A stretch of DNA of 64,000 nucleotides from Flavobacterium sp. TAB 87 (GTDB taxonomy: Bacteria > Bacteroidota > Bacteroidia > Flavobacteriales > Flavobacteriaceae), in NCBI RefSeq assembly GCF_001529295.1, contig NZ_LLWK01000036.1, forward strand, positions 62,001-126,000. Reading direction: 5' to 3'. Below are positions 1 to 8,575 of this stretch, in pieces. Position 1 is the stretch's first letter; the number at the start of each line of letters is the position of its first letter. The notes beneath the pieces were generated by a model. It worked only from the letters and a program-made list of their open reading frames with translations, did no database searches and was not told the DNA's origin. The translations under genes and the position numbers were made by a program.

Positions 1-1029
1 TGGGTGTTTTAAAACGGCTCGTACGATAAGAGCCACACGTTGTTGCCCGATGGAAAGCTGAGTAAATATTTTATTTTTCAAATGACTCATTTTAATAACC
101 TCAAGCCATTGCGAAACCACAATTTTTTGGTGCGTTGTTGGTTCGATGTATAAACCAATTGAATCAAAGAATCCAGAGAGAATCATTTGTTCCAAGGTAT
201 GATTTTTTTGAAATAAATCCATCATCGCTGTAGAGAAATAACCAATGTTTTTTTTGATATCCCAAACACTTTCACCGCTTCCTTTTTTTGTTCCGAACAA
301 ATGTAAATCTTGACCGTAACCCTTGGCATTGTCACCATTTATAAGTGACAAAATAGTGCTCTTTCCGGAACCATTTGGACCAATTAACTGCCAAAAATCA
401 CCTTTATTGATTTCCCACGAAATACTATTTATAATTTTTCGATCTTCGTAACTGACCGAAACATGGTTTAGTTTTACTAATGGATTTGACATGGGTTCAC
501 CAACGTCCAAGGACTCAGGAAGAAGCGTCTTGGAAATAGAAGATTCTTTTATCTCGGAAGAATCAATAGGATGGAACGTGAATGAATTATCGATTAATTG
601 CGCTTTGTTCGATGTAAAAGAAAACAAATCACTTTTGCGATTTACAATTTGAATAATGATAGTATGCTGCGCTAATTTGGTTATCGCTTCTTCTAAATTT
701 TTTCTAGATAGTTGATCTAAGTGATCTAAAGGATTATCAAATATTATAAAATCTGGTTTCTGCGCGATGCAGTGTTTTAAAAATTCTTTTTTGCGTTCTC
801 CAGATGAAAAGGTGCACAATTTTCGTGCAGAAGTTGTCGAGGCGATACTATCATACTGATATTCTCTTTTAATAAACTTTTCGATTGCTAAGTCAGAAAA
901 TAACAAACCTTTTAAATTTTTTAAAAAGTAAAGTTCTGCAATAGATTCTCCTTTTACAATTTCATCAATAAAACTCTTCTTGTCCACTTGATTGGAGAGT
1001 AGCAATTCCCAATGAGAATTATAAAGCAT
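1..1029 (-). CDS. Tandem-NBD ABC ATP-binding protein (ModF/PhrA-like), 3' end cut off
   Basis: Partial gene: 343 codons are visible from an ATG at 1029, and the C-terminus lies beyond base 1. It has two ABC nucleotide-binding domains in tandem and no membrane segment, the layout of ModF/PhrA-type proteins. The first domain (about residues 1-165) has a signature-like FSSGERKK and a Walker B-like FIIFDNPLDHLD but no Walker A, and the Glu that normally follows Walker B is Asn, so this half is probably not an ATPase. The second domain has Walker A GPNGSGKST near residue 217 and signature LSIGQQR. The start is 14 bases after the DUF1398 gene, so the two are probably co-transcribed. Its substrate or partner cannot be read from the sequence; a role in molybdate uptake is only suggested by the family. 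Confidence 0.85.
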   Translation of the reverse strand, partial: MLYNSHWELLLSNQVDKKSFIDEIVKGESIAELYFLKNLKGLLFSDLAIEKFIKREYQYDSIASTTSARKLCTFSSGERKKEFLKHCIAQKPDFIIFDNPLDHLDQLSRKNLEEAITKLAQHTIIIQIVNRKSDLFSFTSNKAQLIDNSFTFHPIDSSEIKESSISKTLLPESLDVGEPMSNPLVKLNHVSVSYEDRKIINSISWEINKGDFWQLIGPNGSGKSTILSLINGDNAKGYGQDLHLFGTKKGSGESVWDIKKNIGYFSTAMMDLFQKNHTLEQMILSGFFDSIGLYIEPTTHQKIVVSQWLEVIKMSHLKNKIFTQLSIGQQRVALIVRAVLKHP

Positions 1030-1043
1030 TTGTGTTTGATTTT

Positions 1044-1433
1044 TTAATTCGGAATTTTTTCGATTACAACGGCATTATCTTCAAGGTCAAAATATGTACA
1101 AGTCATTTCGACAATATCGATACGCCATTTATTTATTCCACATTGTGCTGCTTGATTGCAAAAAGATAAGTAATCGGTCTCACCATCCTGATGCATAACT
1201 AAAAACTGAATAAAGCGTTCCTTATTTACTGTCGAACTAATCGCTATTTCATTATATTTCTCTTCGGTAGAAGCGGTAAAGTTATTTACGCCATAATATT
1301 CGGTACAACCATCTTTAACGAAAGTGTCATAGCCTTTAACTCCTAAAATTATTAAATCTTGAATGTAATTTGGAAAATCTGCGCCTGTCTTTACTTTAGC
1401 ATGCGACTCTTTGATTTGATCTATTGTAAACAT
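1044..1433 (-). CDS. DUF1398 family protein (YbcV-like)
   Basis: A 129-residue cytoplasmic protein with no signal peptide. The N-terminal pattern (MFTIDQIKESHAKVKTGADF, then GVKGYDTFVKDG and a later YGVN) is that of the DUF1398 family, which includes E. coli YbcV. The length is normal for the family and the biochemical function is unknown. It is the first gene of a probable two-gene unit with the downstream ABC protein. No operator or clear -7 box was found in the 241 bases upstream. Confidence 0.75.
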   Translation of the reverse strand: MFTIDQIKESHAKVKTGADFPNYIQDLIILGVKGYDTFVKDGCTEYYGVNNFTASTEEKYNEIAISSTVNKERFIQFLVMHQDGETDYLSFCNQAAQCGINKWRIDIVEMTCTYFDLEDNAVVIEKIPN

Positions 1434-1674
1434 AAGTTTATTTTTTGTTGACCTATAAAAGTAAGTAAATTTTTCATTTTTCGATATTTTAGATTGGTAA
1501 GAAAATCTTAATTAGATATCAATATTAAGTATACTACTTCAAGACGTGAAATACTCTTTAAGCAAAGATTAAAATTCACATGTATTAGACTTTATTTTTG
1601 CTATAATCTTTAGGATCAAAATCGTACCAATAACTCAAAAAGAGAATTGACTATTTTGCAGTTACTTAATTACT

Positions 1675-2109
1675 TTAAAGCGCGATAAAATCGTCTGTTT
1701 TAGGAAAAACGCTCAAGGCTTCAATTATAATTTCAGGAGTTGGTGTCGCTATTTTTCTCAATTTAGTATCCATCCAAGCACCATCAACCGTAATTACGGC
1801 ACATAATTTTTCATCATTGTAAAATTCATGTACAATAGACCAACGAGAAGCGTCTACTTTCATTTTAGACATTTTGGTTTTCATGACAATAACATCCGAA
1901 AGGTTAATTTCTTTTCTAAAAACACATTCTTCACGAAACAAGATTGGTCCAAAATGTTGCGTTTGCATGACGCGCAATGTCAGTCCTAATTGTTCTAATA
2001 TTTCTACACGATGTTGTGCTCCAAAGTCATAATAAGCACTATGGCGTAAATGAAAATTAGGGTCTAAATCGGACCAACGAAAAGATAATTGTTTGCTGAA
2101 AGATGTCAT
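1675..2109 (-). CDS. Acyl-CoA thioesterase, hotdog fold (YbgC/FadM-like)
   Basis: A 144-residue single hotdog-fold protein. Near the N-terminus, FRWSDLDPNFHLRHSAYYDF matches the 4-hydroxybenzoyl-CoA/YbgC-type motif, in which the Asp after Ser-Asp and the following N-x-H lie near the thioester. Members hydrolyse acyl-CoA thioesters in the cytoplasm, but the chain specificity cannot be read here. It appears to be a single-gene unit: a TAGTTTTG -7 box lies at 2163-2170 on this strand, and a nine-base-pair hairpin (2135-2160) would sit at the 5' end of its message. Confidence 0.85.
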   Translation of the reverse strand: MTSFSKQLSFRWSDLDPNFHLRHSAYYDFGAQHRVEILEQLGLTLRVMQTQHFGPILFREECVFRKEINLSDVIVMKTKMSKMKVDASRWSIVHEFYNDEKLCAVITVDGAWMDTKLRKIATPTPEIIIEALSVFPKTDDFIAL

Positions 2110-2134
2110 TTGTCGTATTTAAATTAGTTAAGTC

Positions 2135-2160
2135 GCGATATTTTTAAAAGTAAATATCGC
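2135..2160 (-). promoter_or_regulatory. Hairpin at the predicted 5' end of the thioesterase mRNA
   Basis: GCGATATTT at 2135-2143 pairs perfectly with AAATATCGC at 2152-2160 around an eight-base loop. It lies between the predicted -7 box (2163-2170) and the thioesterase start (2109), so it would be at or near the 5' terminus of that transcript. It has no following T-tract on this strand, so it is not a terminator. Confidence 0.5.
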
Positions 2161-2162
2161 CG

Positions 2163-2170
2163 CAAAACTA
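2163..2170 (-). promoter_or_regulatory. Predicted -7 box (TAGTTTTG) for the thioesterase gene
   Basis: On the minus strand this reads TAGTTTTG, a full match to the Bacteroidetes TAnnTTTG -7 element, about 54 bases before the thioesterase start. A clear TTTG -33 partner at 19 bases is not present, so this is a single-box prediction. Confidence 0.4.
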
Positions 2171-2305
2171 AGAAATTGTACCGAAGATACTTTATGCAAT
2201 CCCGATTTTAATATAAAATTAGTATGTACTTTAATTAATAAAAATGTATCGATCGGAATGAAAGATTCAATTTTATGAAGTAATTTGAAATAGGAACGCT
2301 CACTT

Positions 2306-2390
2306 CTGACAGCTCTAAAAATTACTGACAAAATGCAAAAATGTCAGTCTGTCAGTATTTGGGAAGCTTTGCTACCATTCAAAACTGACA
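2306..2390 (+). promoter_or_regulatory. Cluster of CTGACA/TGTCAG words upstream of dnaK
   Basis: The hexamer CTGACA occurs at 2306-2311, 2325-2330 and 2385-2390, and its complement TGTCAG at 2342-2347 and 2350-2355. The middle pair forms an inverted repeat (CTGACA, 11 bases, TGTCAG). Five copies within 85 bases directly upstream of a -24/-12-like promoter look like binding sites for an activator or repressor. The binding protein is not known from this window. Confidence 0.6.
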
Positions 2391-2410
2391 ATTTATTAAT
2401 GTTTTTTATA

Positions 2411-2428
2411 TTGGCACAAAGATTGACT
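2411..2428 (+). promoter_or_regulatory. Sigma-54-like -24/-12 element of dnaK
   Basis: TTGGCAC followed by five bases and TTGACT: the GG (2413-2414) and the downstream G (2425) are 12 apart, as in sigma-54 promoters (TTGGCAC-N5-TTGC). The -12 dinucleotide is GA instead of GC. The predicted start near 2438 would leave a leader of about 39 bases before the dnaK ATG. Confidence 0.5.
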
Positions 2429-2476
2429 TAGGCAAGAAGAGATCAAAAATTATTATCAAAATTAAATATATAAAAA

Positions 2477-4363
2477 ATGGGTAAAATAATCGGAATTGAT
2501 TTAGGTACGACAAACTCTTGTGTTTCTGTAATGGAAGGAAATGAGGCAGTGGTTATTCCTAATGCTGAAGGAAAAAGAACTACACCATCTATCATCGCTT
2601 TTGTTGAAGGTGGAGAAATTAAAGTAGGAGATCCTGCAAAAAGACAAGCGGTAACAAATCCTACTAAAACAATTGCTTCTATTAAACGTTTTATGGGACA
2701 TAGTTTTTCTGAAGTTCAATCAGAATTAGGTAAAGTTCCTTACAGTGTTGTAAAAGGAGACAACAATACGCCACGTGTGGATATTGATGGTCGTTTATAC
2801 ACTGCACAAGAATTATCAGCAATGACACTTCAAAAAATGAAAAAAACTGCTGAAGACTATTTAGGTCAAACAGTTACTGAAGCAGTTATTACTGTTCCTG
2901 CTTACTTTAATGATGCACAACGTCAAGCTACAAAAGAAGCTGGAGAAATTGCAGGTCTTAAAGTTATGCGTATCATCAACGAGCCAACTGCTGCGGCATT
3001 AGCTTACGGATTGGATAAAAAAGGAACTGATCAAAAAATTGCTGTTTACGATTTAGGTGGAGGTACTTTTGATATCTCTGTTCTTGAATTAGGAGATGGA
3101 GTTTTTGAAGTATTGTCTACAAATGGTGACACACACTTAGGTGGAGATGATTTTGACCAAGTTATTATTGACTGGTTAGCTGACGAATTCAAATCGGAAG
3201 AAGGAATTGACTTGCGTTTGGACCCAATGTCATTGCAACGTTTGAAAGAAGCTGCAGAGAAAGCAAAAATTGAATTGTCTTCTTCTACAGAAACTGAAAT
3301 CAACTTGCCATACGTTACGGCTACCGCTTCAGGACCAAAACACTTAGTTAAAAAACTATCTCGTTCTAAATTTGAGCAATTAGCAGCTACTTTAGTTAAA
3401 CGTTCTATGGAACCAGTTGCTAAAGCATTAAAAGATGCAGGTTTATCTACATCTGATATTGACGAAGTTATCCTTGTAGGAGGTTCTACTCGTATGCCAA
3501 GAATTGTTGAAGAAGTGGAGAAATTCTTTGGTAAAAAAGCATCAAAAGGAGTTAACCCTGATGAAGTTGTTGCAATTGGAGCAGCTATTCAAGGTGGAGT
3601 TCTTTCTGGAGATGTAAAAGATGTATTGTTATTAGACGTTACACCTTTATCTTTAGGTATCGAAACAATGGGTGGTGTATTGACTAAATTAATTGAGTCT
3701 AACACAACTATTCCAACTAAAAAATCTCAAGTTTTCTCTACTGCAGCAGATTCTCAACCAACAGTTGAAATTCACGTATTGCAAGGAGATAGAGCAATGG
3801 CTGCAGATAACAAAACTATCGGTCGTTTCCATTTAGATGGTATTCCACCAGCTCCAAGAGGTGTTCCACAAATTGAAGTAACTTTTGATATTGATGCTAA
3901 TGGTATCATTAAAGTTTCTGCAACTGACAAAGGAACAGGAAAATCTCATGACATTCGTATCGAAGCTTCTTCTGGATTAACTTCTGAAGAAATCGAAAAA
4001 ATGAAAAAAGATGCTGAAGCTAATGCTGATTCAGACAAAATCTTAAGAGAAAGAGCTGAGAAATTAAACGAAGCAGATAGTACTATTTTCCAAACTGAAA
4101 CTCAATTGAAAGAGTTAGGAGATAAAATTACTGCTGACCACAAAACAGCTATCGAATTTGCTTTAACTGAATTGAGAATGGCGCACCAATCTCAAGATCT
4201 TGAAGCGATCCAAAAAGGTTTAGACAATGTTAATGCAGCTTGGAAAACAGCTACAGAAGCAATGTATGCGCAAGGTGACCAAGGTCAAGGAGCTGCTCAA
4301 CCACAAGGAGATGCACCACAAGGTGATAATGTTGAAGACGTTGAATTCGAAGAAGTTAAATAA
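2477..4363 (+). CDS. dnaK: Molecular chaperone DnaK (Hsp70)
   Basis: A full-length 628-residue Hsp70. The ATPase domain occupies about residues 1-385, with the phosphate-1 motif GIDLGTTNS near residue 5, phosphate-2 DLGGGTFD, and the adenosine motif [10 protein letters not shown]. After the linker [13 protein letters not shown] comes the peptide-binding domain (about 390-505), then the helical lid and a Gln/Gly-rich tail ending EDVEFEEVK. It folds and refolds proteins in the cytoplasm with DnaJ and GrpE, neither of which is adjacent. A strong terminator follows at 4385-4415. Its upstream region carries CTGACA words and a -24/-12-like element, which suggests inducible control that is shared with clpC and partly with lon. 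Confidence 0.99.
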   Translation: MGKIIGIDLGTTNSCVSVMEGNEAVVIPNAEGKRTTPSIIAFVEGGEIKVGDPAKRQAVTNPTKTIASIKRFMGHSFSEVQSELGKVPYSVVKGDNNTPRVDIDGRLYTAQELSAMTLQKMKKTAEDYLGQTVTEAVITVPAYFNDAQRQATKEAGEIAGLKVMRIINEPTAAALAYGLDKKGTDQKIAVYDLGGGTFDISVLELGDGVFEVLSTNGDTHLGGDDFDQVIIDWLADEFKSEEGIDLRLDPMSLQRLKEAAEKAKIELSSSTETEINLPYVTATASGPKHLVKKLSRSKFEQLAATLVKRSMEPVAKALKDAGLSTSDIDEVILVGGSTRMPRIVEEVEKFFGKKASKGVNPDEVVAIGAAIQGGVLSGDVKDVLLLDVTPLSLGIETMGGVLTKLIESNTTIPTKKSQVFSTAADSQPTVEIHVLQGDRAMAADNKTIGRFHLDGIPPAPRGVPQIEVTFDIDANGIIKVSATDKGTGKSHDIRIEASSGLTSEEIEKMKKDAEANADSDKILRERAEKLNEADSTIFQTETQLKELGDKITADHKTAIEFALTELRMAHQSQDLEAIQKGLDNVNAAWKTATEAMYAQGDQGQGAAQPQGDAPQGDNVEDVEFEEVK

Positions 4364-4384
4364 TTTCTTAGATTTATAAATAGA

Positions 4385-4415
4385 AAGCCGAGTTATTGCT
4401 AACTCGGCTTTTTTT
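4385..4415 (+). terminator. Rho-independent terminator of dnaK
   Basis: An 11-base-pair perfect stem (AAGCCGAGTTA with TAACTCGGCTT) and a four-base loop, followed by a run of T. It lies between the dnaK stop and the apt start at 4442. Confidence 0.9.
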
Positions 4416-4441
4416 ATGACCTTTAGTGAAATTCTATTCTT

Positions 4442-4957
4442 ATGATACAACTTAAAGATTATATTCGTGACGTTCCAGATTTTCCAAAAAAAGGAATCTT
4501 GTTTAAAGACATTACGCCACTATTAAGTAATGCCAAAGCCAGAAGAGAATGTTTGCATATTCTAGCAAATTCTTTAAAAGGACAACGTATTGACAAAGTA
4601 GTAGGAGCAGAAAGCCGTGGTTTTTTATTCGGAATACTATTGGCACAAGAACTTAATGCAGGTTTTGTTCCCATTAGGAAACCCAATAAATTACCGTATC
4701 AAACATTATCTGCATCGTACGAACTAGAATATGGTTCGGATCATCTGGAAATTCATACCGATGCAATTCAAAAGGGTGATAAAGTACTGATTCACGATGA
4801 TGTTTTAGCCACAGGCGGAACTGCAAAAGCAATGTGTGAATTAATTGAAAAATTGGGAGGCGAAATTGTTCAGTTTAATTTTTTAATGGAACTTTCTTTT
4901 TTGAATGGAAGAGAAAAGATTAAGGATTACCCGATTTTTTCGGCTGTTACCTATTAA
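4442..4957 (+). CDS. apt: Adenine phosphoribosyltransferase
   Basis: A 171-residue type I phosphoribosyltransferase that makes AMP from adenine and PRPP in purine salvage. The family opening (IRDVPDFPKKGILFKDITPL), the GAESRGFLFG segment and the PRPP-binding loop VLIHDDVLATGGTA (about residues 118-131) are all present. The length is normal for the family. It follows the dnaK terminator by about 27 bases, so its promoter must overlap or lie just after that hairpin, unless it depends on read-through. Confidence 0.97.
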   Translation: MIQLKDYIRDVPDFPKKGILFKDITPLLSNAKARRECLHILANSLKGQRIDKVVGAESRGFLFGILLAQELNAGFVPIRKPNKLPYQTLSASYELEYGSDHLEIHTDAIQKGDKVLIHDDVLATGGTAKAMCELIEKLGGEIVQFNFLMELSFLNGREKIKDYPIFSAVTY

Positions 4958-5164
4958 ATGATATAGGATTTTAAAGTCATTACCGTTTTTCATTTTGATG
5001 AAATAGAAAACTTCTCACACACATTATGTGTAGTAGTTAAATAATAAATATTTTTAAAAAACTGACTAATAGTGTTTTAAGATTTATTTTGAAAAAAATT
5101 CTCTTTTTATAAAACCAAAATACACTTAATGCCGTAAATGTCTGTATAACTTAAAAATTTAATT

Positions 5165-5719
5165 ATGAAAACTAGAAACATTTTAACAGCAGCAGTATTT
5201 ACATTGGTATTCGGAGTAAGTTCATTTGCTCAAAAAACAGTAATGGTTGGAGGAGCAGCAATGTACCCAACTAAAAACATTATCGAAAATGCAGTAAATT
5301 CTAAAGATCATACTACGCTAGTTGCAGCAGTACAAGCAGCTGATTTAGTAGAGACATTACAAGGAAAAGGGCCTTTTACGGTCTTTGCTCCAACAAACGC
5401 AGCTTTCGAAAAATTACCTGACGGAACAGTATCTACTTTACTACAGCCAGAAAATAAAAAAATGCTACAAGGAATTTTGACTTATCATGTAGTATCTGGA
5501 AAAATGAATGCGATGGATATTGCTAAAGCAATCAAAATGGGTAAAGGTAAAGCTATGTTGTCAACAGTAAGTGGCGGTACTTTAACTGCTTGGATGGATG
5601 GAAAAGACTTATATATTAGTGACGAGAGTGGAAACAAAGCTAAAGTAACAATTGCAGATGTTAATCAGTCAAATGGTGTCATTCATGTAATTGATACGGT
5701 TTTGTTACCTAAAAGTTAA
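5165..5719 (+). CDS. Secreted fasciclin (FAS1) domain protein
   Basis: A 184-residue exported protein. The signal peptide covers about residues 1-22 (ends SSFAQ). One FAS1 domain follows (about 48-182), with the H1 motif GPFTVFAPTNAAF near residue 70, LTYHVV, and the H2 end GVIHVIDTVLLP. FAS1 domains mediate cell-surface or matrix adhesion. This one has no lipobox or anchor, so it is probably periplasmic or released. It is a single-gene unit with its own terminator at 5764-5799. The AraC-type regulator downstream is separate, although the proximity may be functional. Confidence 0.92.
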   Translation: MKTRNILTAAVFTLVFGVSSFAQKTVMVGGAAMYPTKNIIENAVNSKDHTTLVAAVQAADLVETLQGKGPFTVFAPTNAAFEKLPDGTVSTLLQPENKKMLQGILTYHVVSGKMNAMDIAKAIKMGKGKAMLSTVSGGTLTAWMDGKDLYISDESGNKAKVTIADVNQSNGVIHVIDTVLLPKS

Positions 5720-5763
5720 TTTGAGTTTGAATACAAAATAATTCCAAAACTATTTTTAATTCC

Positions 5764-5799
5764 AAAAAGCTGTAACAGTACATGTTACAGCTTTTTTTT
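5764..5799 (+). terminator. Terminator after the fasciclin gene
   Basis: AAAAAGCTGTAACA and TGTTACAGCTTTTT pair around a short loop, with a run of eight T at the 3' side. Confidence 0.88.
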
Positions 5800-5942
5800 G
5801 TTTAAAAAACATCTAAAAACGTAATTATGAAACATATCCAAAAAATTGTATAACTAAGTCAATGGACAAAAAGAAGAACTTTGAATTATCAAAATCGAAG
5901 TATTGCAAACTGCTTTATAAATATAATTTTAAATCGGATAAA

Positions 5943-6974
5943 ATGAAAAATATCAATCTTAAAACAGCAAAAATGGAAGCCTTGTTTAATGGGCTACAAA
6001 CAAGTTTTGGAGGCGTTTTGTCTTCCGATGAAAAAGAATATTCATTAGATCTTTCTTCTCCTTTATGCGAAGGAAAAATAGAAGGGATGACTTATGAAGA
6101 AGGAATTTCATACGTGCAGTTTGATATAAGGTTTAACGAAGCAATTTCATTTCATATTAATTCGTCTAAAACTTCTCCAATTATTTTTACCTATTGCTCT
6201 GAAGGCGCTTTAAATCATCGTTTTGACAAGCAAGAACAAATAAATACCGTATCAAAATACGAAACAGCAATTTTAACTACTAACAATGTAGAGGAAAATG
6301 AATTGTATTTTGCCAAAGATAAAAAAACAAAAGTGTTATTAATTTTAGTGGATACTAAAGATGAAAAAGCAGTTTCAACAAATGCATTGCATCAAATATT
6401 AACACAAACTTTTGCTGAGCCACTATCTGATAATGGAAATTTTATTCATTTGGGCGCACCTAATTTTAGAATAGCCGAAAAAATTGAGCAATTGAACGCG
6501 GTGAAACAAACAGGATTAGTTCGTAATTTGTTGAAAGAAGGTATTTTTAAAATCATATTAGCGTTAGAAATTGAACAACACTCTCAATTGGGCAACAAAA
6601 ATATTTTTAGCGAGTCTACTTGTTTGAGTTTAAGAGATATTGATGCAATTAAAGAGTTGTCTCAACTGATTAAGCAACAACCGGACGAATCATTTTCAAT
6701 TAAATTTTTATGTCAGAAATCGGGCTTATCAGCTAATAAATTGCAAGAAGGTTTTAAATTGGTTCATAATCGAACAGTAAATGATTTTATCACAAATACC
6801 CGTATTGAGAAAGCCGAAAGCTTAATGCGCAATTCAGATTTAAATATTTCTGAGATCGTTTATAGCATTGGTTTTAGTAGCAGAAGTTATTTTTCTAAAA
6901 TATTTAAGGAAAAATACAACTGTAGTCCAAAAGACTACAGATACAGTCAAAATTCGCTAGCTATCACAGCCTAA
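5943..6974 (+). CDS. AraC-family transcriptional regulator
   Basis: A C-terminal AraC/XylS double helix-turn-helix (about the last 100 residues) is recognisable by NKLQEGFKLVHNRTVNDFI, RIEKAESLMRNSDLNISEI and the typical IGFSSRSYFSKIFKEKY. The N-terminal about 220 residues form a ligand-sensing region of the type common in flavobacterial regulators, and the ligand is unknown. The open frame extends up to an ATG at 5862. I chose the ATG at 5943 (344 residues, starts MKNINLKTAKMEAL) because the 27 extra residues are Lys/Tyr-rich and do not resemble a domain, so either start is possible. A terminator follows at 6996-7028. Confidence 0.9.
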   Translation: MKNINLKTAKMEALFNGLQTSFGGVLSSDEKEYSLDLSSPLCEGKIEGMTYEEGISYVQFDIRFNEAISFHINSSKTSPIIFTYCSEGALNHRFDKQEQINTVSKYETAILTTNNVEENELYFAKDKKTKVLLILVDTKDEKAVSTNALHQILTQTFAEPLSDNGNFIHLGAPNFRIAEKIEQLNAVKQTGLVRNLLKEGIFKIILALEIEQHSQLGNKNIFSESTCLSLRDIDAIKELSQLIKQQPDESFSIKFLCQKSGLSANKLQEGFKLVHNRTVNDFITNTRIEKAESLMRNSDLNISEIVYSIGFSSRSYFSKIFKEKYNCSPKDYRYSQNSLAITA

Positions 6975-6995
6975 CATACCTCTATATTTTCGATC

Positions 6996-7028
6996 AAAAA
7001 ACAGCTTTTATTGGAAAGCTGTTTTTTT
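6996..7028 (+). terminator. Terminator after the AraC-type gene
   Basis: AAAAACAGCTTT and AAAGCTGTTTTT form a stem around a short loop, followed by T residues. Confidence 0.85.
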
Positions 7029-7330
7029 AGTATCATTTGGTTTCATATAAAAAAAGTAAAATTGAATAGCAATCGTAAAGTCTACTAAATAACCTGAAAA
7101 ATTTATATTTTAACTCAAAAGAAAAAAATTAAAAATGGTAGAAAATTTTTAAATAAAAATTTAAAAATAGATTTTATAAAGAGTCGTTTATAAGTTCTTT
7201 TTTTTATTTTTGAAGAGTTTCTTATAAAAAGTTAAAAAACACCCTATTTCAGTCAAAAATTTTTTCATTTTTTACGAAGTAGATAATTACTGAGTTACAT
7301 CATTCATCTGAAAACAGCTCCCATCTAATT
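7029..7330. other. AT-rich leader region before the signalling block
   Basis: About 300 bases after the AraC terminator, extremely A/T-rich with long A and T tracts. No TAnnTTTG box, convincing hairpin or coding frame is visible. It must carry the promoter of the 7331-13890 signalling block. Confidence 0.5.
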
Positions 7331-8554
7331 ATGATTTTAATTGTTGACGATATAGAGGCAAACATAATCGCCCTAAAAAAAATTCTTGAACTGAACAATC
7401 TTGAAGTCGAAACGGCTACATCAGGAGAGGAAGCGTTGAGAAAAATTTTAAAAACCGAGTATTCTGTAATCATTATGGATGTGCAAATGCCAACTATGGA
7501 CGGTTTTGAAGTAGCAGAAATTTTGGCCGGAAATCAAAAAACCAAAGATATTCCCGTCATATTTTTATCTGCAGTCAACAAGCAAAAAAAATTCATATCA
7601 AAAGGATATGAAACCGGTGGAGTAGAATATATAACTAAACCCGTTGATCCGGACTTATTGATCTTGAAAGTCAAAACTTTTTTGAAAATTTACAACCAAC
7701 AAAATGAACTAAAAATAGTCCGTGATTTGCTGTCAAAAGAAATTGAAATTCGTAAAAAAGACCAAGCAAATCTAGAGAAAATGGTGAGTGCGAGAACCAA
7801 AGAACTAGTTTTAAAAAATGAAGAATTAGAGATGCGTAATCATGAATTGCAGCAATTTTCTTGGGTTGTTTCGCATGATTTAAAAGAGCCCGTTCGAAAA
7901 ATTCAGATTTTCATTAAAATAATAAAAGAAAAATTTTTAGTTAAGGAGGAAAAATCACTTGATTACATTGACAGAACCATTCGATCTGCCGAAAGAATGC
8001 AAAACTTAATTACTGATTTACTAGAATATTCGCGCTTATCCTCCAACGTTCCTCCAGAAGAAACCGATCTTAACTCAATTGTAGATGAAGTGGTTACAGA
8101 CTTTGACTATTTAATTGATTCTAAACAAGCGGTGCTTCAAATTGACGACTTGCCAACACTTACAGTTATTCCGAGTCAAATGCGACAAGTTTTTCAAAAC
8201 CTTATCGGTAACTCTCTAAAATTCGCAAAGAAAGATCAAGCTCCTTTAATTACAATAACTGCTGAAATCATTGCGGAAAAATCTTTTGAAAGTGCCGTTT
8301 CTGAAAATGGAAGGTATTGCAGATTAGAAGTAAAAGACAACGGCATTGGTTTTGACGAAAGTTATATTGATCGTATTTTTATGATTTTTCAGAGTTTAAA
8401 CGATCGTAGCGCCTACGAAGGAACTGGAATTGGATTAGCGATTGCAAAAAAAATAATTGAAAAACACAACGGTCTCATAACTGCAAAAAGTGCGTTAGAC
8501 GAAGGAGCAACTTTTGTAATTATTTTACCTTTGAATGACGAAATAGTTTTATAA
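7331..8554 (+). CDS. Response regulator-histidine kinase hybrid (REC-HisKA-HATPase)
   Basis: A 407-residue cytoplasmic protein. The N-terminal receiver (about 1-120) has DD at 6-7, phospho-acceptor Asp50 in IIMDVQMP and Lys in ITKPVD. A coiled coil follows (about 120-175), then HisKA with His182 in WVVSHDLKEPVRK, and an HATPase_c domain with NLIGNSLKFAKK, NGIGFD and GTGIGLAIAKK. With its receiver first, it looks like a relay that takes phosphate from another kinase and passes on or modulates a signal. It starts the signalling block; the next gene begins 21 bases after its stop. Confidence 0.95.
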   Translation: MILIVDDIEANIIALKKILELNNLEVETATSGEEALRKILKTEYSVIIMDVQMPTMDGFEVAEILAGNQKTKDIPVIFLSAVNKQKKFISKGYETGGVEYITKPVDPDLLILKVKTFLKIYNQQNELKIVRDLLSKEIEIRKKDQANLEKMVSARTKELVLKNEELEMRNHELQQFSWVVSHDLKEPVRKIQIFIKIIKEKFLVKEEKSLDYIDRTIRSAERMQNLITDLLEYSRLSSNVPPEETDLNSIVDEVVTDFDYLIDSKQAVLQIDDLPTLTVIPSQMRQVFQNLIGNSLKFAKKDQAPLITITAEIIAEKSFESAVSENGRYCRLEVKDNGIGFDESYIDRIFMIFQSLNDRSAYEGTGIGLAIAKKIIEKHNGLITAKSALDEGATFVIILPLNDEIVL

Positions 8555-8575
8555 TACCACTTATCCCCAAAATTC

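Larger units (their letters stand above)
2110..2476. other. Divergent intergenic region: thioesterase and dnaK
   Basis: A 367-base non-coding region between divergent genes. On the thioesterase side it holds a -7 box and a 5' hairpin. On the dnaK side it holds five CTGACA/TGTCAG words and a -24/-12-like element. A 67-codon minus-strand open frame at 2128-2331 overlaps these signals and does not look like a gene. Confidence 0.7.

Noticed and set aside
1605..1630. Minus-strand TTGGTACGATTTTGA as a sigma-54 element
   Set aside because: The TTG is one base too early for the -24/-12 spacing and lies about 180 bases from the next start codon.
2128..2331. 67-codon minus-strand open frame upstream of dnaK
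   Set aside because: It overlaps the CTGACA cluster and the thioesterase -7 box, has no domain, and its composition is not protein-like.
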